A DNA stretch of 16,743 bases, from contig CAMWQQ010000015.1 in the NCBI GenBank assembly GCA_947176455.1, positions 1 to 16,743 on the forward strand, in the 5' to 3' direction. Under the pieces are notes generated by a model. It was not told where the DNA came from, did not search any database, and saw only the letters and a list, made by a program, of their open reading frames with translations. The position numbers and the translations under genes were made by a program. Numbering within the stretch: the first letter of the stretch is position 1; each line of letters begins with the position of its first letter. Positions 6,295-13,636 of the stretch are shown here, piece by piece. Source of the stretch: an uncultured Odoribacter sp. Its GTDB lineage: Bacteria > Bacteroidota > Bacteroidia > Bacteroidales > Marinifilaceae.

Positions 6295-6330
6295 AACCTT
6301 ATGAACTTTACAAACCTTATAAACTTTCAA
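6295..6330. repeat. Two-copy imperfect tandem repeat of 18 bases
   Basis: Positions 6295-6312 and 6313-6330 match at 15 of 18 positions; both begin AACCTTAT and contain AACTTT. The repeat lies in the divergent region just before the palindrome at 6333. Function is unknown; it may be simple-sequence drift in AT-rich DNA. Confidence 0.6.
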
Positions 6331-6332
6331 CT

Positions 6333-6354
6333 AATAAAAACGAACGTTTTTATT
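6333..6354. promoter_or_regulatory. Perfect 10-bp-arm palindrome upstream of exbB
   Basis: AATAAAAACG (6333-6342) and CGTTTTTATT (6345-6354) are exact reverse complements around a 2-base centre. It lies about 65 bases upstream of the candidate -7 element for exbB. The short centre favours a protein-binding operator over an RNA hairpin, although a looser hairpin is possible. No regulator gene is adjacent. Confidence 0.4.
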
Positions 6355-6393
6355 GGCGTTTGCGAGACGGATAAAGAAAGAATCCCCCGCTCC

Positions 6394-6425
6394 TTTTACT
6401 TTTTACGTTAATTCTTTTATCTTCG
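6394..6425 (+). promoter_or_regulatory. Candidate promoter for exbB/exbD
   Basis: TTTT at 6394-6397 and TATCTTCG at 6418-6425 resemble the Bacteroidota TTTG and TAnnTTTG elements, each with one mismatch, at a spacing of 20 bases. The start would fall about 15 bases before the ATG at 6446. Confidence 0.4.
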
Positions 6426-6445
6426 CATTCGAAAAACCGAACGAT

Positions 6446-7120
6446 ATGAATACGATGATTTTATTGGCAGCCGTTCCGGCAACGGAACAGGAATTAAGCG
6501 TCTGGGACATGATTCTGAAAGGCGGATGGCTGATGATTCCCATCTTTATCCTCTCCGTCATCACGGTCTACCTTTTCTGTGAAAGGTATGTGCTCATCCG
6601 CAGATATGCGAAAAAAAACAACCGCTTCATGGACAAAATCCGGGATTGCCTGTTTGCCGGAAACTTCAAGGGAGCGATTTCACTATGCAACGAAGAAAAC
6701 ACCCCCATGTCCCGCATGCTGGTGAAAGGCATCCTGCACTTCCAACTGCCGATTCCCGAATTGAGGGCGGTCATCGAAAGCAGTGCCAATCTGGAGGTTT
6801 CGGGAATGGAAAAAGGATTGTCCACGCTTGCCACTTGCTCAGGCATGGCGCCCATGATTGGTTTCTTGGGAACCGTGGTCGGAATGGTTCAGGCTTTTTA
6901 CGACATGGCACTGGCAGGCAACAACATCAACATCACGCTGTTGTCCAGAGGAATATATACGGCAATGATTACCACCGTCGCCGGATTAATCGTGGGCATC
7001 GTCGCCTACTTCGCCTACAATGCCCTGACCGCACGCATCGACAAAGTGGTCAACAACATGGAAAGCACCAGTGCCGATTTCATGGAAACGATATATGAAC
7101 TGAAGGCAAAACAGCGTTAA
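6446..7120 (+). CDS. exbB: MotA/TolQ/ExbB family proton-channel protein
   Basis: This 224-residue inner-membrane protein starts at the ATG at 6446. The longer frame would need a TTG at 6353 and would include promoter DNA. TolQ/ExbB proteins form a pentameric proton channel around a TolR/ExbD dimer and power outer-membrane processes. The layout fits: a short periplasmic N-terminus with A-T-E-Q-E-L-S-V-W-D, transmembrane helix 1 at about 28-46, a cytoplasmic loop including the conserved helix before the second span (GLSTLATCSGMAPMIGFLGT, 124-143), helix 2 at about 133-152, and helix 3 at about 168-192 (G-I-Y-T-A-M-I-T-T-V-A-G-L-I-V-G). The conserved G-x-x-G-T-V-x-G-M motif is present at 139-147. 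The next gene, 18 bases downstream, encodes the ExbD/TolR partner. Whether it serves a TonB-like or a Tol-like system is not decided here, since no tonB or tolB follows. Confidence 0.9.
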   Translation: MNTMILLAAVPATEQELSVWDMILKGGWLMIPIFILSVITVYLFCERYVLIRRYAKKNNRFMDKIRDCLFAGNFKGAISLCNEENTPMSRMLVKGILHFQLPIPELRAVIESSANLEVSGMEKGLSTLATCSGMAPMIGFLGTVVGMVQAFYDMALAGNNINITLLSRGIYTAMITTVAGLIVGIVAYFAYNALTARIDKVVNNMESTSADFMETIYELKAKQR

Positions 7121-7138
7121 GCATCAAAAAGCAACATC

Positions 7139-7531
7139 ATGGCTATCAAAAGGGCAAAAAAAGCAAATCCCCATTTCAACATGTCGTCCATGACCGACAT
7201 CGTATTCTTATTGCTGATTTTTTTCATGGTCACGTCCACCTTAATCAATCCCAACGCCCTGAAACTGCTGCTTCCCAAAAGCACGAACCAAACGTCCAAT
7301 CAGCCGACTGCCGTCGTTTCCATCGACAAGAAACTGACGTTCTACCTAAATGCCAAGGTCACCCCTTTCTCGCAACTGGAAAGCAAAATCGTCGAACTCC
7401 TGAAAAACAGCGACGAACCGTGCATCTCCATTGAGGCAGAGAAATCGGTACCTATCGAACAGGTCGTTCGGGTCATGAACATCGCCAAGACTTACGGCTA
7501 CAAGGCAATCCTTGCCACCGACCCGGAGTAA
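7139..7531 (+). CDS. exbD: ExbD/TolR family biopolymer transport protein
   Basis: This 130-residue protein starts at the ATG at 7139. The short cytoplasmic N-terminus is basic (M-A-I-K-R-A-K-K). A single transmembrane helix spans about residues 19-37 and carries the conserved proton-translocating aspartate, Asp20 in M-T-D-I-V-F-L-L-L-I-F-F. A Pro-Asn turn and L-L-L-P-K-S, the typical start of the periplasmic part, follow. The periplasmic domain ends with P-I-E-Q-V-V-R-V-M-N-I-A-K and G-Y-K-A-I-L-A-T-D, as in the family. With the preceding ExbB it forms the stator that couples proton flow to an outer-membrane partner. No TonB-type energy transducer follows within the window; the next gene is a DUF4136 lipoprotein 171 bases on. 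Confidence 0.92.
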   Translation: MAIKRAKKANPHFNMSSMTDIVFLLLIFFMVTSTLINPNALKLLLPKSTNQTSNQPTAVVSIDKKLTFYLNAKVTPFSQLESKIVELLKNSDEPCISIEAEKSVPIEQVVRVMNIAKTYGYKAILATDPE

Positions 7532-7702
7532 GCTCCAACAACTTCCAAATCCGCCTTTCCCAACCCGCATGAAATCTTATTGCCGGGTTTTGCAACCCAT
7601 TGCAAACGGTAAACGTATAACCCCGTACAATATTCCAAATTATTGTCAATAAAGTAATTGGACTGTTGCACGAATATTTGTCAAACTAAAAACAAACGAA
7701 GT

Positions 7703-8323
7703 ATGAAACGTTTACTGATTTTACTGCTCACAGGTTTGTTTGCGCAATTTCTGGTATCCTGTTACCCCGAAGGCGCAGATAAGATTCAAGACTACGATGT
7801 AGCCATGACCAACTACGACAAAAGTGCCGATTTCGGAACATTCACCACATTTTCGATTGCCGACACCGTCGTCTATTTCTCAAACGAAAATGGCGTAACC
7901 CTGAGTCACCAGTTCGACCAACAGATTGTAGACCTAGTCACGGCGAATTTTGAAAAAAGAGGGTACGTACGTGTCGATACGACCGAGAATCCCTCCTTCG
8001 TCGTAACCATTTCAGCCTTTTCCAATATCAACTACGCTTACTACGTAGACAATTGGTACAACAACTGGAGCTGGTACTGGGGCTGGTGGGGAGGTCCTTT
8101 CAATCCGTACTATTCCTGGTATCCGGTCAGCGTGTATTCCTACCGAACCGGTTCTGTCGCCATCGACATGATTTCAACGGCAGCCCGTGCGGACGGCAAA
8201 GTCAATGTCGTATGGACAGGTATCGCCGACGGATTGCTACAAGGTTCCAGCTCGTTCATTCTGAACCGTCTGGACAAACAAATCAATCAATGTTTCGCCC
8301 AATCTCCCTACTTGAGAAAATAA
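7703..8323 (+). CDS. DUF4136-type lipoprotein
   Basis: This 206-residue protein starts at the ATG at 7703; an upstream TTG at 7658 would bury the signal peptide. The lipobox is L-V-S-C with the lipidated cysteine at residue 20. The mature part follows the DUF4136 pattern: an early Y-D-K-S-A-D-F-G-T-F-T-T-F (38-50), a middle region with F-E-K-R-G-Y, a V-V-T-I-S-A-F strand, then an aromatic insert with many Trp, Tyr and Gly (NWSWYWGWWGGPFNPYYSWY), and a closing I-D-M-I-S-T-A-A-R followed by V-V-W-T-G-I-A-D-G. DUF4136 lipoproteins are envelope proteins of unknown function. The gene is followed after 36 bases by an outer-membrane barrel protein, so they are probably cotranscribed. Confidence 0.85.
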   Translation: MKRLLILLLTGLFAQFLVSCYPEGADKIQDYDVAMTNYDKSADFGTFTTFSIADTVVYFSNENGVTLSHQFDQQIVDLVTANFEKRGYVRVDTTENPSFVVTISAFSNINYAYYVDNWYNNWSWYWGWWGGPFNPYYSWYPVSVYSYRTGSVAIDMISTAARADGKVNVVWTGIADGLLQGSSSFILNRLDKQINQCFAQSPYLRK

Positions 8324-8359
8324 TCATCCCATAAGTAATGTTTTATAAATCGAAGAATT

Positions 8360-8977
8360 ATGAAAAAGCTGATCATACTTGCCGTATGCCTTTTCGGACT
8401 GAGTCCGTTGTTAAAGGCTCAGATGCTTAATCTGAACTACCAGATGAGCCTGCCGCTGAAGCAGGTGAAAGACTTCACCGACAAAGCCAGTTTTCGGGGA
8501 TTCGACCTGGAATACCACCACTTTCTGGGAGAACACTTTTCAATAGGCGCATCCGTCGGCTGGGATGTATATTACAGGGACAAAAAAAATACGACCGGCA
8601 ACTTCCACTTTAACGGAAACGACAACACCTACACCATTACCGGAAATCAATACCGATACATCAATTTCGTCCCGATGTTGGCTGTCGGACGCTACTATTT
8701 CACGGACAAGTCATCCGCTGTCCGCCCGTACATCGGTATCGGAGTGGGTTCCAGCTGGGCGGAAAAACGCCTCGAGGTGGGACAATTCTCCTCCACCATT
8801 TCCCGCTGGCAATTCGCCATGGCTCCGGAAGCCGGAATGTACATTCCCGTCACCGACCAATTTGCATTCAACGTCGGCGCCCGCTACTATTACGCCACCA
8901 AGGCGGCACACGGACGCGTGCCGGAAATTCAACAAGTCAGCTTCAATGTCGGCATCATCCTGATGAGTCTGAAATGA
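8360..8977 (+). CDS. Outer-membrane beta-barrel protein
   Basis: This 205-residue protein starts at the ATG at 8360. The signal peptide runs to about residue 20 (L-L-K-A before Gln21). The mature sequence alternates amphipathic strands with polar turns, for example G-F-D-L-E-Y-H-H-F, F-S-I-G-A-S-V-G-W-D-V-Y-Y, Y-I-N-F-V-P-M-L-A-V-G-R-Y-Y-F and V-R-P-Y-I-G-I-G-V-G, and closes with V-S-F-N-V-G-I-I-L. This matches the small OmpA/OmpW-like eight-stranded porin-family barrels. The extracellular loops include N-T-T-G-N-F-H-F-N-G-N-D-N and are Asn/Gly-rich. It lies 36 bases after the DUF4136 lipoprotein gene and is followed by a strong terminator. A specific transport function cannot be assigned. 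Confidence 0.85.
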   Translation: MKKLIILAVCLFGLSPLLKAQMLNLNYQMSLPLKQVKDFTDKASFRGFDLEYHHFLGEHFSIGASVGWDVYYRDKKNTTGNFHFNGNDNTYTITGNQYRYINFVPMLAVGRYYFTDKSSAVRPYIGIGVGSSWAEKRLEVGQFSSTISRWQFAMAPEAGMYIPVTDQFAFNVGARYYYATKAAHGRVPEIQQVSFNVGIILMSLK

Positions 8978-8989
8978 CATTTCCGAAAA

Positions 8990-9039
8990 AAATGCCTGTT
9001 CGGCAAAATCCTGAAATCGATTTTGCTGAACAGGCATTT
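8990..9039. terminator. Long-stem bidirectional terminator between convergent genes
   Basis: Arms at 8990-9010 and 9019-9039 are 21 bases each, complementary at all but one position (a C/T difference that still allows a G-U pair), with an 8-base loop. On the minus strand the stem is followed by seven T, giving a textbook intrinsic terminator for the GH20 gene. On the plus strand it ends the transcript of the barrel gene with only a short T-run. Confidence 0.85.
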
Positions 9040-9071
9040 CAACACATACCCGTCTGCCGACAGACAGATTC

Positions 9072-11030
9072 TTACTCCTGATAAACTTTCAAGTTGGTCA
9101 CCCGGCTTTTAAAGTCGCCCGCCTTTTGCAGAGGGAAAACCAACGTCCTGACATAGCTCATCTTGTCCTTGCTCTCGTTAAAATAAAGGGTTTGCTTGTT
9201 CAGGGTTTCCACCAGTTTCCCGTTCACATACAGACAAGTCTGTTCGTGGTTGCCGGTAACGTCAATGGTCATTTTCTGTCCTTTCCGCACCGGATAAGTA
9301 AAGGTATTCAGATAACCGTCACGGGCGAATCCCAGCATCCCCCGAATCGGGTCGGAAAGATAGAACACGGCATCCGGAGAACGGAACAGCTCCGTGCCTT
9401 TCGTCTCCTCGGCTCCTTCCACCTCAAAAGAAACCCGATAATCATAACCGATTTCCCGGTAAGGCAACTCACTGCCCGGCTCCACGACCGCCTGTTCGTA
9501 CACCAAACCCGGCGTATGGCTCAACTTGCCGGCAATGTTCACGCCCGGAGCTTCCGCCACCCCATGCCGTTTTTCGTCAAACCGCTGATAAGGGACACCC
9601 GTCTGCTTGCCGGTCCACATCTTCACCGCCAGCGTCTGCAAAGCCGGAAAAACCCGGTCGTGGATATCCTTGGTCGAAATGCCATTTCCGGCATGGTCGT
9701 TCCAAACGGCAAACATACCGCCGGCTATCGCCGGGTCTTTCTCATCGAAAACCGCCTTGCCGATATGGGCAGGCGTCCAGTTTTCATACAAATATTGAGT
9801 ATTCAGATAATCATAATAGTATCCGGCCGCCGGAACAATATAGACCAAACCGTCCGGAATACTCACCAGACGATACCCCTCCTTTTTCATCGCCACCGGA
9901 TCCGCATACCCGTTATACCAGGCATTCATCAACACATTCTCCGATTTGACGGGCGTGTCACCGGCGGCATGCGTCAATGCTCCCCACACGCAAGCCTGTT
10001 TTCCGAAACTTTCAATGTAACGGATGTAATAATCCGTGAAATACCGGAACTTCTCGACGACATCCTGCTTTTTGTTGGAATACTCGTCCGTACCGATATG
10101 CACCTTTTTCCCGCGGAACACCGGATTTTCCCCTTCCAGGTACTCCTTAAACAAGGCATCCAGGAAAGTGTAGGTCTCCGGCTTGAACAAATCCAAATGA
10201 TCCATGCCGTATTCCTCGCTTCCCAGTTCCGGCTGATAATGCGTAAACGCCAGGGAATGAGCCGGCACATCTATCTCCGGAATAATCTCCACAAAACAAT
10301 CCTCCGCCTGTTTCTGCAAATCGATAAACTCCTGCTTCGTATAATGACCGTCCCGAGCCGTCAAACCGGGATAGGTATCGGACTCCAGACGGAAAGCGGC
10401 GTAGGTCTTCGACCAATCGTGTTCAAAATACTGCTTGAAACCGTTGTCATTCAAATGAATCTGCAACGTATTCATCTTATAGTAAGCCATAATTCTCACA
10501 TAATCCTGCAAAAAAGCCAGAGGGATAAACTTCCTACCGCAATCAATCATGAATCCCCGCAAGGCATAATCGGGGAAATCACGAATCACGCCTCGTGGAA
10601 GCTGCTGATTCTGCGTCTGGTCCGCCATTTGCAACAAAGTACGCGTAGCCCAGTACACCCCGATGTATTCCGGGGCGGAAACGGAAACACGGTCCGTAAT
10701 CTTCACCGCATATCCTTCCTTGCCCAAAGCCTTGTCCTTCCGGAGGGCAAACACGAAATCCCCCTGCTTCGCCTTTCCGGCAACCACCTCCAGGGACTTG
10801 CCAAACATCTCCGCATAATCCGCGGCGAACATACGAGCGATACGCAACAGCTCCCGGTCGCCGGACGGACATACAATCCGGGAAGCGTCGGAAGGCGTAA
10901 AATAACCGGCTTCCCCCTGCCATTCTTTCAATTCCGGAATGACAAAAGGTTTCTCCGGCGCATCCGCCCAAACCTTTGTACCGGCAAATGCCAGGCACAC
11001 AAACCATACAATACCCAAAATCGTTTTCAT
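9072..11030 (-). CDS. GH20 beta-N-acetylhexosaminidase, exported
   Basis: This 652-residue protein starts at the ATG at 11030. The signal peptide runs to V-W-A (residue 22). Residues about 30-150 look like the GH20 N-terminal domain 2. The catalytic TIM barrel follows at about 155-490. It starts L-R-G-F-M-I-D-C-G-R (157-166) and contains I-H-L-N-D-N (191-196), E-I-I-P-E-I-D-V-P-A-H-S (248-259) and the catalytic pair H-I-G-T-D-E-Y (311-317, Asp315-Glu316). GH20 enzymes remove terminal N-acetylglucosamine or N-acetylgalactosamine by substrate-assisted catalysis, in which Glu is the acid and Asp orients the acetamido group. The second Gly of the usual G-G-D-E is Thr here. Residues about 500-652 look like a jelly-roll, LamG-like binding module. 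It acts in the periplasm or at the surface, probably on host glycans. It lies 53 bases downstream of tex. Confidence 0.92.
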   Translation of the reverse strand: MKTILGIVWFVCLAFAGTKVWADAPEKPFVIPELKEWQGEAGYFTPSDASRIVCPSGDRELLRIARMFAADYAEMFGKSLEVVAGKAKQGDFVFALRKDKALGKEGYAVKITDRVSVSAPEYIGVYWATRTLLQMADQTQNQQLPRGVIRDFPDYALRGFMIDCGRKFIPLAFLQDYVRIMAYYKMNTLQIHLNDNGFKQYFEHDWSKTYAAFRLESDTYPGLTARDGHYTKQEFIDLQKQAEDCFVEIIPEIDVPAHSLAFTHYQPELGSEEYGMDHLDLFKPETYTFLDALFKEYLEGENPVFRGKKVHIGTDEYSNKKQDVVEKFRYFTDYYIRYIESFGKQACVWGALTHAAGDTPVKSENVLMNAWYNGYADPVAMKKEGYRLVSIPDGLVYIVPAAGYYYDYLNTQYLYENWTPAHIGKAVFDEKDPAIAGGMFAVWNDHAGNGISTKDIHDRVFPALQTLAVKMWTGKQTGVPYQRFDEKRHGVAEAPGVNIAGKLSHTPGLVYEQAVVEPGSELPYREIGYDYRVSFEVEGAEETKGTELFRSPDAVFYLSDPIRGMLGFARDGYLNTFTYPVRKGQKMTIDVTGNHEQTCLYVNGKLVETLNKQTLYFNESKDKMSYVRTLVFPLQKAGDFKSRVTNLKVYQE

Positions 11031-11078
11031 GTATTCTCAATTATAAAATTAATATTTCTTTTCGCCTCCCCGGAGGGA

Positions 11079-11086
11079 CAAACTTA
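11079..11086 (-). promoter_or_regulatory. Candidate -7 promoter element for the hexosaminidase gene
   Basis: On the minus strand this reads TAAGTTTG, a full match to TAnnTTTG, and its first three bases are the tex stop codon. A start near 11073 would give a leader of about 43 bases. No -33 element is seen, so the gene may simply be read through from tex. Confidence 0.3.
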
Positions 11087-13222
11087 CTTCACCGCCTGCT
11101 TGATGGACAGACCGATTCTTTTCCGCTCCCGGTCCACCTGTATCACCTTGACCGTGACATGTTCATGCAAGGACAGCACCTCGGCGGGGTTGGAAACATA
11201 ACGGTCCGCCATTTCCGAAATATGCACCAGTCCGTCCTGATGCACGCCCACATCCACAAAAGCCCCGAAATTCGTCAGGTTCGTCACGATACCCGGCAAA
11301 ATCATACCCTCCTGCAAATCCTCTATCTTGTTAATCCCCTCGGCAAAACTGAATACCTTGGCGACGGTGCGCGGGTCGCGCCCCGGTTTTCTCAATTCCT
11401 GTATGATATCCCGTATCGTCAACAAGCCCGTTTTCCCGTCCACATACTTCTGCGGGTCAATCTGGTCGCAAAGCCGTTCATTGCCAATCAGTTCCCGGAC
11501 ATCAACTTTCATATCCCGGGCGATGTTCCTGACAATATAATAAGACTCCGGATGCACGGATGAATTGTCCAGCGGATTCTCGGCATTCTCAATCCGCAGG
11601 AAGCCGGCGCACTGCTCAAAAGCCTTTGCTCCCATTCGCTTCACCTTTTTCAGTTCCTCCCGGCTTTTAATCGCCCCGTTCTCCCGGATATACGCCTCAA
11701 TGTTTTCCGCCAATGCCGGTCCCAGACCGGATATGTGCGTCAACAGATGCTTTCCCGCCGTATTGACATTCACCCCCACCTTATTCACGCAAGACTCGAC
11801 CACGACATCCAGCGCCTCTTTCAATTTCCCTTGGTCCACGTCGTGCTGATACTGCCCCACCCCGATGGATTTCGGGTCGATTTTCACCAGCTCCGCCAAA
11901 GGGTCCATCAACCTCCGGGCAATGGAAACCACACCGCGCACCGTGATGTCGTAATCGGGAAACTCCTCCCGGGCGATTTCGGAAGCGGAATATACGGAGG
12001 CTCCGTTCTCACTGACCACAAACACCTGCAACTTGCGTTCAAAACGCAACTTCTGGACAAACGCCTCGGTCTCCCGTCCTGCCGTACCATTACCAATCGC
12101 AATGGCTTGTATATCGTACATCTCCACCAGATTCACCAGCTTGGCACCCGCCTGCCGGAACTCGTTCTTCGGCGGATGCGGATAAATGTTTTCATTGTGG
12201 AGCAGTCTACCGGTCTCGTCCAGACACACCACCTTGCATCCGGTCCGGAATCCCGGGTCGATTCCCAGCACCCGTTTGTTTCCCAAAGGCGGAGCCAAAA
12301 GAAGCTGCCGCAGATTCTCGGCAAACACCCGAATCGCCTCCTCGTCCGCCTTTCGCTTGGACAACGCCATGTATTCCGTCTCTATCGAAGGGAAAAGTAG
12401 ACGCTTGAAGGAATCCTTCACGGCAACGCCCACCTGCTTCGCACTCTCGTTCTCGCCCTTGACAAATATCCGCTCCAGCCTTTCGAGTGCAGGTTCATCC
12501 TCCACCTCTATGCCGACTTTCAGAATCCCTTCCGCTTCCCCTCTCCGGATAGCCAGCATCCGATGAGACGGGCAACGCTTCAGCAATTCCCGGTAATTGA
12601 AATAATCCGCATATTTTTCTCCCTCGCTCTCCTTGCCTTTCACCACCTTGGCACAAATAAAAGACTCTTTCTCCGTCTGCCGGCGGACACAATTACGGGC
12701 CGCCTCGCTCTCACAAACCCACTCGGCAATAATATCCCGCGCACCCTCCAGCGCCTCCTCCTCATCCTGAACCTCCCCCCGTACAAAACGAGTGGCTTTC
12801 GCCACGACATCCCCGTTGCTCTGGCTCATCAAAATAGCCGCCAACGGCTCCAAGCCCTTGGCTTTCGCCTTGGATGCCCGGGTCTGCTTCTTCGGCTTGA
12901 AAGGCAGATACAAGTCCTCCAACACCCTCGCATCCGTACACGTCCGGATTTGCCGTTCCAATTCAGACGTCAATTTTTCCTGCCCCCGAATGGCCTCCAA
13001 TACGGAAGACTTTCGTTTCTCCAATTCCTGAAACTGCGCATAGTCCGCTTTGATTTCGCCGATTCGGACCTCATCCATACCGCCAGTTTTCTCCTTTCGG
13101 TAACGTGCGATAAAAGGAATCGTCGCCCCGTCATCCAACAAAGCCAGCAGGTTCCGGACGAACGAAACATTTTCGCCATATTTCTTCCCGATAAATTCAA
13201 CCGGATTTATAGTATATTCCAT
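11084..13222 (-). CDS. tex: Tex-family RNA-binding transcription accessory protein
   Basis: This 712-residue protein starts at the ATG at 13222, close to the usual Tex length. Domains in order: a helix-turn-helix-like N-terminus with T-I-P-F-I-A-R-Y-R-K-E (34-44), helical regions to about 310, a YqgF/RNase H-like domain starting V-L-G-I-D-P-G-F-R-T-G-C (318-329) with I-G-N-G-T-A-G-R-E-T-E (376-386) and Y-S-A-S-E-I-A (411-417), the Tex signature G-V-G-Q-Y-Q-H-D-V (454-462), helix-hairpin-helix motifs around 485-520 (N-T-A, then I-S-G-L-G-P-A-L-A), and a C-terminal S1 RNA-binding domain (about 636-712). Tex binds RNA and acts in transcription and its fidelity, with broad pleiotropic effects. 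A perfect palindrome spans its own promoter region. No missing residue is seen. Confidence 0.95.
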   Translation of the reverse strand: MEYTINPVEFIGKKYGENVSFVRNLLALLDDGATIPFIARYRKEKTGGMDEVRIGEIKADYAQFQELEKRKSSVLEAIRGQEKLTSELERQIRTCTDARVLEDLYLPFKPKKQTRASKAKAKGLEPLAAILMSQSNGDVVAKATRFVRGEVQDEEEALEGARDIIAEWVCESEAARNCVRRQTEKESFICAKVVKGKESEGEKYADYFNYRELLKRCPSHRMLAIRRGEAEGILKVGIEVEDEPALERLERIFVKGENESAKQVGVAVKDSFKRLLFPSIETEYMALSKRKADEEAIRVFAENLRQLLLAPPLGNKRVLGIDPGFRTGCKVVCLDETGRLLHNENIYPHPPKNEFRQAGAKLVNLVEMYDIQAIAIGNGTAGRETEAFVQKLRFERKLQVFVVSENGASVYSASEIAREEFPDYDITVRGVVSIARRLMDPLAELVKIDPKSIGVGQYQHDVDQGKLKEALDVVVESCVNKVGVNVNTAGKHLLTHISGLGPALAENIEAYIRENGAIKSREELKKVKRMGAKAFEQCAGFLRIENAENPLDNSSVHPESYYIVRNIARDMKVDVRELIGNERLCDQIDPQKYVDGKTGLLTIRDIIQELRKPGRDPRTVAKVFSFAEGINKIEDLQEGMILPGIVTNLTNFGAFVDVGVHQDGLVHISEMADRYVSNPAEVLSLHEHVTVKVIQVDRERKRIGLSIKQAVK

Positions 13223-13226
13223 ATAA

Positions 13227-13262
13227 AAATTTAGCTACTTCCGTACAAAAGTAGCTAAATTT
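13227..13262 (-). promoter_or_regulatory. Perfect 14-bp-arm inverted repeat overlapping the tex promoter
   Basis: AAATTTAGCTACTT (13227-13240) is the exact reverse complement of AAGTAGCTAAATTT (13249-13262), with an 8-base spacer. It begins four bases upstream of the tex ATG. The minus-strand -7 element TACTTTTG (13253-13246), a full TAnnTTTG match, lies inside it, so the transcript would start within the repeat. It is a good candidate operator or a 5' RNA hairpin. Confidence 0.65.
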
Positions 13263-13291
13263 CATCAAAATCCTAAATACGCAATCCCCCC

Positions 13292-13636
13292 CTATCGCTT
13301 TTTGCTGAACATGCTTTTGAATACCTGCCACCCCATTTCTCCCAGCCAGCGATAGAGCATGGGACGGGCGATTTGCCAAAACACGTATCCCCAGGAATGA
13401 GCCAACACTCCCGAACCGTCTTTGGGTCCGGCAGCATCTTTCCGCCCCGGCATAAACATCGAAACGATTCCGGAAAGCAACAAATGCCCGGCATTGGAAC
13501 GGACGTATTGCCAATCGCCTTTAATCTGCTCTTCCGTCTCCCGGCACTGGAGCCGAAGCTGCCGTTTCTCCGCCCAAAGTCGCCCGAGCGGCGTCTGCTG
13601 TCCGAGTTTTTTCTTCGTCATCATCTTCCTCGTCAT
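13292..13636 (-). CDS. Small basic hypothetical protein overlapping the holin-like gene
   Basis: This is a 114-residue protein if the ATG at 13636 is used; in-frame ATGs at 13624 and 13621 are also possible. It starts inside the preceding gene, in another frame, and the overlap is 101-116 bases. It is very basic at both ends (MTKKK, F-S-K-K-R) and contains EKRQLRLQCRETEEQIKGDW, a charged helix, then N-A-G-H-L-L-L-S-G-I-V-S, a hydrophobic stretch, and W-G-Y-V-F-W-Q-I-A-R. It has no signal peptide. In many Bacteroidota a small protein of this pattern follows the YtxH-like and holin-like genes, so it probably belongs to the same envelope or stress cluster. This is an inference from context. Confidence 0.6.
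   Translation of the reverse strand: MTRKMMTKKKLGQQTPLGRLWAEKRQLRLQCRETEEQIKGDWQYVRSNAGHLLLSGIVSMFMPGRKDAAGPKDGSGVLAHSWGYVFWQIARPMLYRWLGEMGWQVFKSMFSKKR

Larger units (their letters stand above)
5956..6445. other. Non-coding divergent region between the exported block and the exbB/exbD pair
   Basis: About 490 bases without a convincing gene. The plus strand is rich in C and A from 6000 to 6120, so the minus-strand leader RNA would be G/U-rich. The region holds a minus-strand promoter candidate, a hairpin with a T-run, a two-copy 18-base repeat, a perfect palindrome and a plus-strand promoter candidate, listed separately. A stretch of 29 open codons on the minus strand (5978-6064) reads ...ICGKCGIVKY... 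but lacks an ATG at its start. Confidence 0.7.

Noticed and set aside
6353..6445. A 31-residue N-terminal extension of ExbB
   Set aside because: It would need a TTG start, overlaps the palindrome and the candidate promoter, and lies before the normal start of the family.
7562..7598. Terminator after exbD from AACCCG/CGGGTT/AACCC pairings
   Set aside because: Stems are only 5-6 bp, compete with each other and are not followed by a T-run, so the call is not supported.
9126..11201. A 691-codon open frame on the plus strand
   Set aside because: It lies antisense to the GH20 gene, has no family signature and a composition typical of a shadow frame. The opposite strand carries a complete enzyme with catalytic motifs.
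11735..13234. Long plus-strand open frames opposite tex
   Set aside because: They are shadows of the high-GC tex gene; none shows a motif or a start with promoter, whereas the minus strand has all Tex domains.
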